From contig JARUPZ010000036.1 in NCBI GenBank assembly GCA_031213475.1, positions 496,001-560,000 of the forward strand: DNA of 64,000 nucleotides, read 5' to 3'. The notes beneath the pieces were generated by a model. That model saw only the letters and a program-made list of their open reading frames with translations. It had not been told where the DNA came from and made no database searches. The stretch is from Nereocystis luetkeana. Its lineage: Eukaryota > Sar > Phaeophyceae > Laminariales > Laminariaceae. This document shows positions 57,060 to 64,000 of this stretch, in pieces. How positions within the stretch are numbered: the stretch's first letter is position 1; each line of letters starts with the position of its first letter. Made by a program: the position numbers and the translations under genes.

Positions 57060-57366
57060 CCAGCGCATGTTGAGAAACATGCTTCTTGGTTAACAGTGTT
57101 CGCTCGTAGGAATAGTGTGGTGATCATGAACGGGGGGGGGGCGTTTGATAAGCGCGGGCACCAATGCTATCCGAGCTAAACCGGTGTCTCGATTGCTAGT
57201 GTAAAAACCCTTCGTTCTGGGGTCATTCCTGTGTCAGCGTATGTTGAAACATGTGTTGGTTGGAAGCGTGCGCTCACAGGAATAATTTGGTGTTTGTAAG
57301 CAGGGGGGGTGCCGGTTGAATAGCGCGGATTCTAGTGCTATCGGAGCTATACCGGTTTGCCTAGTG
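57060..57366 (+). repeat. Diverged tandem duplication, about 175-bp period
   Basis: GTTGAGAAACATGCTTCTTG and GTTGAAACATGTGTTGGTTG start the copies. Both continue with CG(T/C)GC(G)CTC-(T/C)AGGAATA, a poly-G tract, TTGA(T/A)-AGCGCGG and CTATC(C/G)GAGCTA(A/T)ACCGG. Confidence 0.8.
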
Positions 57367-57667
57367 TCAGGGTGAACAGCCCTTTTGGCTGAACACATGA
57401 GTGGAAGACCTCTTGGACTGGACACAGCTGCCCAACGTGCGTTGTTTTGTACATCGCACTCTCTTGGTAAGGGTTGTTCTTCAAGCCCCAACTTCCTAGA
57501 CTCGGCGAGAACGCCTGTACTTTGATATATCTGTCCAGCCACAGTGACGACCCCGACGTGGGAATTTTGCGCCTGTTTTTTTTTGTTGGGAATGTAAGAG
57601 ATTAAAGGCAAGGGTTAATTTTTCGGGGGGGGGTTAAAGTTGGAGTTGCTATAACAGTAGGGACCAA

Positions 57668-57682
57668 ATATATATATACCCT

Positions 57683-57717
<35 letters not shown>
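57668..57717. repeat. (TA)n microsatellite
   Basis: TA run interrupted once by CCCTGG; intergenic. Confidence 0.93.
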
Positions 57718-57721
<4 letters not shown>

Positions 57722-59103
57722 TTTGTGTCTTCCGCTCGTGTGTGCTACTGAGCATGCTGTGTCGTCCTTGAACGGAGTGGTTGAAAGGATAGCACGAGTG
57801 AAAAACCGCTTTGAGGGTCGCGCGTGTACGCCCCTGATACCTGTACGCTTGGGCTTGGTCTCGATTATAACCACGTCGGGAACTTGTTCGTTGGGTGTAC
57901 CGTGGCAGTCGCGGTAGGCGTAGCTCGGTTTTGGCCATGGCCGTACCGTATCAGGTACTTGTGCGTTTGGTGTATCGTGTGGGTGTAGTAGTTTAGTAGT
58001 AGTCATAGATCGGCCTCGATCATGAGTGTGCGATGTAAGGTACTTGTCCACTGGGTGTATCGTGCGGGTGCCGCGGCAGTCATAATTTGGGCTCCTTTGA
58101 AACATAACCGTGCGAGAATAAAGAAAGTAATGTCATGCGCTCGTGTACTTTCCATCTCCTGTTGGCGTAAGAGAGTACGGGACACTCAGGGCATCGTGGC
58201 AATTACACCACCAGTGAACGGAGAGCTCAAGTACAACGGAGATTGCAATATTGCAGCCAACTGTCCTATGAGTGTGTGACATCAAGTACTTGGTACAGGC
58301 TCGAACGATTGATACTCAACGCGGCTTTTGGCAACTTTTGACACGTTTTGATTTGTGCCCAACGCACCATTGGTAAGTATTGATGCATGGAGTGAGCGAA
58401 AGCACGTATGCACGTGTATCTCCCACAGTAGTGATTCCTCTTCAGTCGCGTCTGTGAGGCGGGGCCATCAAAAGTATCGAAAACAGCATCAGACGCTTGC
58501 TACGTCCTGACGTAACCGGGTGGTGATAGTCACGACTACGTTGGCGAGATTTATATCGTGACAACGCGATTATTTAGGAGCCATCCCCGGGCTTTAGGCC
58601 TTGCGTTCCGAATATTCCGGCGACACTTTGACCCTCGTATAATGTCATCAGCGCTCACGGCAACCCGAAGTCCTGTCTAGCACACCAGCCAACAACCACG
58701 GACCAGCGTGCAACGACAGCGAGCCCTGCAGCAGCGTCTCTCGGGGTGAATGTACCCTAACCCTTCTGTAGGTGCAAATCGCTCGAGCTCTCACAGCTCC
58801 AAAGACGGACACCTAACAACCCTAACGCTAACAACAAATCCTAACCCTAGCACGAAAGACAAGGAAGGCCTCAGATCCGGGGATGGCTTTCAAATGTCAC
58901 AGCAGTAGTCGTGATCTATTTTTCGTCTACCGAGTCGTGACTATTAGTTTGTGGTGTCCGTTGCTGCAAGCGCAGAGACACACGTACACCTGAACCCATG
59001 GAGTGAAAAAATCGTACAGATACCAAGCAGAAGATAGAATGCAACCACAGGTAGTTGTGGTTATCTCGTGTAGCTGCGACATTCGCTTGTAGTTGCGATA
59101 GGT

Positions 59104-62100
59104 TCAATAGGATGACGGCAGGAGCATTGCCTCCTGGTTTGGGTGCACCACGAATTTCTCGGACACGAGGTCGAGCTCAAGTCGAAGCCGGTCAGGGAAT
59201 CTCCGCAGAATGCCCTTGAGAGAGTCCCTGCAGTAGGGTGGAAGAAGCGCCACCCCACGGCAAACGCGCGGGAAGGGAAGGGGGGGCGGATGATGCAGTT
59301 GGAAATACAGATAATTTTCTTCATGTCGGTGTGTGGCAATACATCACATCAATTAAGATAAAACACATCGGGTATAAAAAACATCTCGACTGCGGTCTTT
59401 GCGCGCTTGGAAATAGTTAGTCGGTGCTTCTCGGGACTCACTACACACGGGAGACATTGAGAAGCCTTACGAACCTTATTGTGAAACCATCCTTTAACAA
59501 GCTTGAGCATATGCTATTATATGGGATTTAGTGTCGCGCTCGCCGCCGAACACCATTTATTAATCCAATTTTCTAAGAGTCCCCCAAAAAGGGCGATATG
59601 TTCTTATCCTAGATATCTATTTTTCGCGGGCCTATACTATACCAGTACCTGGTACGTACTGCCAACCCCTTTTGGAGCTTCAAAGGGGAAACGTGACTTT
59701 TACTACGCCATAGGCCACTGCTTGCTTGCCTGGTGACATCTTTAGTAGCCGCACAGCAAAATAAATGCATGTAGTCGTACGAAGTACAATCCAGGCGCAG
59801 CTTGACGCCTCTTTTTTATGCTGGCGCGCGCTCATTACATTTCATACCTGGTAGTAGGTACAGTTGTTTTCAAGGGCTGCTTTTTTTGTCGAACAAAGTT
59901 TGCTCTGTAAATTTCTTGATGTTCCTGTTTTTTGGGACCAACTTTATGTCTTTTTTTGAAGACCACACATCTCCTTCTTGTACGGCATTCTGTTCCCTGT
60001 GTTGCACGAGGATTAATACTCCAACAAGCTCAAATGTAACCTACCGGCCTAGTGGTGGTGGCACCGTGACTTTGTCCTCCAGCACTGAGAGGGGGCACCC
60101 CCTTCCGCGCTGCGCCCATGGGCTGGAAGAAGCCAGATCTTCCACCGATTTTAACAGACGCTCCTCGTACCACTCCAAGGGATGCCACAACCATTGATTC
60201 GGTCGGGTCGGTTTGACCTGCGGCGCAAGACCCATCGTCGTGCCGTTGTTATGATCTAGGACGTGTGTCGCGTACTCACTCGCAGGCAGCGGTGACTCTT
60301 GCGTTTTTACTTATCGTGATCTTCTTATCAGTGAGCGCTCCGGGCATGAACGGCCAGAGCTACTACCCCTGTAGTATATATTGGTACGAGTATATATAAT
60401 ACCTGGTAGGTCTAATGGTGTATTCTCGATCAGCTTTTCCGAGGTCGTACGCAATCAAAGCTGCAAGGCTGGCGGGCAAATACCACAACAAAACCAGGTA
60501 CCACCTGGTACTGAGACCCGACCTTTTCACTACGGTGCATCAGGTGCAACAGTAGTAGTAGTACATAGAATTCTTCACACGTTGTGGCGCAATTTACGCC
60601 ACGAAATGTTTGCTGGTTGCGGTCGCTCTACAGGGTGCCAGGTTTCTGGTCTACTATTACGGCTTCAACACGAGTTTTTCGAACATTTTTTTCTACTGAT
60701 ATCTGAGTATGCTTTAACCCTTTTAGGACCCCGGTCCCGTTTTGGGGACAAACCACGGATAGTTTGAGTGATTTTTCCCCACGTATGGGAGTGCGGTGCT
60801 AAAAGGGTTAAGACAACATCAACGACAACAGCAGCAACTACTACTCGTACGTACTGCAACTGCAACACTAATAATATCATTCTTACTATTAAACTGTAGT
60901 ACACGTCGTTTTATAGTTACACATACAATTGCTGCTTTTCGTCAGCGCTGTGTATCTCAGCCCATTGATTATTCGATTGTCAGCTTTGCTACTGCTGTAG
61001 CTGGTCGGGTGATTCGCCGGCCTCGCGCACACCGCATTCCTCTCATGAATACAGAGTACGCAATGGAATGTTCAAGTCGCTGTGTACTGCTGTAGTGTCA
61101 GCAGGGTACGAGTATAACTATGAAGTGACTTACGTACCAACGACAAAAACGTCTACTCTTACGGGGGACCATAGAAAATAGGACCAAATGCTACTGTTGT
61201 TAATACTTAAAATAGGTAAATATAAAGGTTTTTGTCTGTACCGTAGGTCCTATTTACTACCAGGTATGGTCCTCCGTATTACGGGCCATCACGACCCATC
61301 TCACCAAGAGGACGTCGCCAGCGTACAAGCCGTTACGACTCAGGCTCCATGTCATGTGCTTGTCGGAGATACGTGTAGCGTCTTCTCCCTTGAACACCAT
61401 CATGCGGGTGAGGGGGACTCCTTTCATAGCCTTGATCACCTTCACTCGGGTGCACGGGTGGGTATTGTACGGTACACGCGACGATTAGCCGCGCAAACAG
61501 GTTATAATTTGAGATAAAACAAAAGTGGGTCTATATTCTATATCCGTCGTATACCAATATGATACAGGCCAGTGTGTCAAACTTTGACGTAATTACCGCC
61601 CGGAGCTCATGCAGCTGGAATGACGCAAGGATTGAGCCTCGAGTCAAGAAACGTCTCGATAGCTCAATAGGTACGGTACCAATCGTGGCAGTAGCTACGG
61701 GGCCCCACAGACTGTACGCATACAACGTTTTGGCATTCACCTGGTACCACCGCCAACAACAAGCAGCAAGAAGTAAGTGCTGTACAGCAGTGCACGGGTA
61801 GTACGAGTACCGGCAGGCAGACGCCACGCAAAACACACCCAAAAGGGTCTCCGACGACACACCATCGATACTTCGAATCCTTCCACTGCGAGGCCTCGGG
61901 GTGAGGTGAACTGCGGTGCCGGGTTGGACCATCTCTTCTAGATCACCGCGCATTCAGCCAACCGCAGCATTTATTTCCTGAAACACAGGCGTGCATGCGC
62001 GTATCCTGGCCCGCTCGTGGATGTGAATCTAAAATCTAACCTCCTGGATCTGTACGACAGTCTCGTCCCCAGTAACGGTCAGTACGAGATCTTCCCCCAT

Positions 62101-62175
62101 GATCGTTTCTCCATCTTGCGCTCGAACTATCAACGTTCTAGGCTCGGAGTCTTCATCGCCATCTTCTGCCTTCAT
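59104..62175 (-). CDS. Unrecognised 203-residue protein, five exons
   Basis: Exons in transcription order: 62175-62041 (ATG), 61932-61839, 61444-61305, 60217-60099, 59227-59104 (TGA). Phases 0, 1, 0, 2 match exactly. Exon 1 reads MKAEDGDEDSEPRTLIVRAQ then DGETIMGEDLVLTVTGDETV; exon 3 VKVIKAMKGVPLTRMMVFKG then EDATRISDKHMTWSLS and GLYAGDVLL; exon 4 NQWLWHPLEWYEERLLKSVE; exon 5 DSLKGILRRFPDRLRLELDL then VSEKFVVHPNQEAML. The middle resembles a ubiquitin-like strand-helix-strand pattern and the C-terminus a small winged-helix module of the LOTUS type, but neither match is firm. Acidic N-terminus. The acceptor of exon 2 is the AG after TCTAGAAG, chosen for phase. Function unknown. Confidence 0.75.
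60717..60811. mobile_element. MITE-A copy 8
   Basis: TTAACCCTTTTAGGACCCCG and GTGCGGTGCTAAAAGGGTTA flank a diverged centre; about 95 bp. Confidence 0.75.
61153..61281. mobile_element. MITE-B copy 8 carrying a TACCAGGTA insertion
   Basis: CTCTTACGGGGGACCATAG and GGTCCTCCGTATTACGG arms. The right arm reads CTATTTACTACCAGGTATGG where the left arm predicts CTATTTTCTATGG, an extra CCAGGTA. Confidence 0.8.
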
Positions 62176-62367
62176 GTCTGACCCGATAGGACATCAGTGC
62201 ATCTGACCTGTTGGGTTTCAGGCCTGCTCAACCACGGCCGTGCATGAGGGTACGATTCTATGTGGTGCGGCGTAATTTAGATTTATGCATCCCTCACGGA
62301 ACATGCAAACCCAGATGTGTTGAACCCCTTCACACCAAATTCCACCGACCACAAGAAGACGTGCAAG
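62176..62367. promoter_or_regulatory. Candidate bidirectional promoter (203-aa gene / EFL1)
   Basis: Only 192 bp lie between the two divergent ATGs, so both promoters and 5' UTRs must overlap here or lie within it. No clear TATA element is visible; AT-rich GTAATTTAGATTTATG lies near the centre (62271-62286). Confidence 0.45.
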
Positions 62368-62486
62368 ATGGCGAGCAGGCTCGGAGGCCAGCGGGTGGCA
62401 TCTTCGGAGCTGAGCACTCTGCAGGAGGATGCTTCTCGCGTGCGCAACGTGTGCATTCTAGCTCATGTTGACCACGGGAAAACGAC
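62368..62486 (+). CDS. EFL1: EFL1/RIA1-type 60S-maturation GTPase, first exon (partial)
   Basis: ATG in CAAGATGG context. The exon reads MASRLGGQRVASSELSTLQE then DASRVRNVCILAHVDHGKTT, ending inside the second Thr codon of the P-loop at donor GTGAGA. The AHVDHGKT-T P-loop preceded by (I/V)RN(I/V)C is characteristic of EFL1/RIA1, the EF2-like GTPase that with SBDS releases eIF6 from pre-60S subunits. EF2 itself has HGKS, and LepA has HIDHGKS. The rest of the gene is not seen before the window end. A short segment at 62862-62891 is discussed under rejected items. Confidence 0.75.
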
Positions 62487-64000
62487 GTGAGAGGTTGGGA
62501 GTTGTTGTTGTCACCTATTTTCTACAAAGCTTTTGGACACCAGCTTGCTTCGTTGAAGCTTGCCTGGTTGCTTGACCTTCGAGCTTTCGCCTCGTCGACT
62601 GAGAAAGAATTGCACCCTGCCTCTGCCATTCATGCGCTGCTATGTCCTCGCACGAAGCTACAGTCGCCTCAATGGTGAATGGGCAGACCTTTCAAAGAGT
62701 AAACCATCTCCTACATAGTGGTGCAGATCGGTCACACTACACTGCTGTAGCCTGTGGACTCGTACATATACGCTCTTCTCGCACGTAGTATGTCCGAAAA
62801 TGTAATTCTAGTTTGTCATCTATAATAAAGATAAAAAGTTTCTTACCTTTCCGGACAGTGGTATGATCAGCAAGCGTTTGTCGTCGGTCAGGATAACTGT
62901 TTATTTCCGTGGTGTGTGAGTCGTAGTACCAGGTACCGGAATACCTGTAGTCTATCGTACCTTTATGAGTACCTGGTACGTACTACGAGTATAGAACCCG
63001 AAGGCCAACCCAAGAAGACTTTTGCAGTGCCGGAGCAGGAGAACTTCCATGGCGAGCGATGCTTCGACGCCTCGGGTGCCATCTCGACACCGAAGCCTTG
63101 GCAAGCACGCTTCCATCCGTCGATTGAAGCCTGTGCTTATTTATTCACGAGTGATACTGACTTTTACAAGTGTTGCTACAGCAGTGGGTACCTCGGTTTA
63201 AGAGCGCCCCGTGACAGGTTGCTGATGCTGTACGTAGTAGGCGGTATATATCTAGACATGCCGATTTGACCGAATTATCTTCTCTACAGCAGTAGGCCTA
63301 CCCACTGATATAACAGTGTTGATCGTGTTGACGCAGGAGGGGCCACCACTAAGGAATAGGAACGTTCTTGGGACTGTTCCGTTTGGCTGTGCGCCACAGC
63401 AGTGGGCTTTAGAGCAACCGGCAACAACAGCAGTTCGTCCTCGAGGCTAACGTTTGGTGTTTCCTGCATGTAATGCTTGTACTACTGCTGTATAATAGCC
63501 CTGGTGTTGGCGGAGCGTGAAATATAGCCACGCTGCACAGCTGCCCCGGCACAGCTGTACTACCAATAGTAGTACCACACAAGCAGTAGTACTGCTGTAG
63601 TATTCTATTCAACGTGCCCGAGCAGCGAGGGCATGCGCTTGACGATGCTAACGACATACTGGTACCAAAGTATGAAGTATGCACACACTATCACGCCACG
63701 ATGTACTCTTAATTCTACGGATATGTCCCATGTATCATATCACGATCTGCTCTAGAGCAGGCATAATTTCACTCTGCTGTACTCTGTTCCAGCATCCAGC
63801 ATGATCGATACTTGAGCAGCGCGCGTGCGTGGTGTTTCTGGTTTCATACCTCTGATACAAAGTTCCCCTTCGGGATGTGGTTGGCTTGAAATCTCGGGGG
63901 GCATCGCAAGTTGAAAAGGGGGAATACAGGCGTTCCTATGCACATGAGTCCTATGCACATGAGTCTATGTGAGGTCCGCTGGTGTTGTACGGATGGATGG
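62487..64000. other. Probable first intron of EFL1
   Basis: No exon with the expected LADxL or DSRxDEQxRGIT blocks appears. The stretch contains several TACAGCAGTA/TACTGCTGTA words (63286, 63482, 63588) and TACCAGGTA/TACCTGGTA words (62930, 62970). Confidence 0.4.

Larger units (their letters stand above)
56780..59103. other. Intergenic region with tandem duplications and a (TA)n tract
   Basis: Holds a diverged tandem duplication (57060-57205 and 57234-57366), a (TA)n microsatellite at about 57668-57717, an imperfect repeat of about 75 bp (57880-58085, recurring 'GGTGTATCGTG' and 'CGGCAGTC' words), and degenerate CCCTAA-like words near 58800-58850. No exon was found on either strand. Confidence 0.55.

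Noticed and set aside
58745..58860. CCCTAA-like words suggesting interstitial telomere sequence
   Set aside because: Only isolated, irregular copies; no array.
62862..62891. Possible second EFL1 exon reading SGMISKRLSS
   Set aside because: It resembles the EFL1 'NGIISxRLAG' block and is in phase with exon 1, but a direct join would lack the LADxLLAS helix. No micro-exon for it was found between, so chance similarity is likelier.

Overview
The window is nuclear DNA from an intron-rich eukaryote. Coding exons of 60-400 bp are separated by introns of 0.3-3 kb. Splice sites are mostly GT-AG, with a few GC-AG. No prokaryotic operon, rRNA or phage features are visible. Base composition near 50% GC, strand-alternating head-to-head genes, CTG/CAG-rich introns and many small palindromic transposon relics suggest a stramenopile, most likely a brown alga. 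That assignment is inference, not proof. All gene models were built by hand by joining exons whose reading phases fit across splice sites. Exon ends marked as alternatives are uncertain.

Layout. (1) 2929-18933, minus strand: a complete gene of about 14 exons and about 600 residues. It encodes a J domain, an alanine/lysine-rich linker, one fibronectin type III domain split by an intron, coiled-coil and Gly/Ala-rich linkers, and a C-terminal RanBP2-type zinc finger ending at a stop. (2) 19108-19293, plus: a small membrane-protein ORF whose ATG lies 174 bp from the J-protein ATG, head to head. (3) 22826-56779, plus: a giant gene of 30 exons and about 1,440 residues. It has a DUF1769 (UPF0590) domain at the N-terminus, a long variable and acidic middle, a PH-like domain and a C-terminal DUF547 domain. 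(4) 59104-62175, minus: a five-exon gene for an unrecognised 203-residue protein. (5) 62368 onward, plus: the first exon of an EFL1/RIA1-type ribosome-assembly GTPase, 192 bp from gene 4 in a second head-to-head pair. Its remaining exons are not in view.

The non-coding part is dominated by small non-autonomous elements. Two hairpin MITE-like families are called MITE-A (GGGACTGCGGTCCTAAAAGGGTT ends, given here in split form: GGGACTGCGG and TCCTAAAAGGGTT) and MITE-B (CTATTACGGGGGGCCATAG ends). One MITE-B is nested inside a MITE-A. There is also a tRNA-headed SINE, several dispersed repeats, intronic minisatellites, (TA)n tracts and trinucleotide tracts.

The most unusual genome-level signal is the extreme over-representation of two tiny words, TACC(A/T)GGTA and TACTGCTGTA/TACAGCAGTA. 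In two MITE-B copies the first word sits as a 7-bp insertion that duplicates a TA dinucleotide. It therefore looks like a transposon footprint or a miniature insertion.

Functional links between the genes are not evident. The J-protein and EFL1 are housekeeping-type proteins (chaperone co-factor, 60S maturation). The giant DUF1769-PH-DUF547 protein looks like a membrane-associated adaptor of unknown role.
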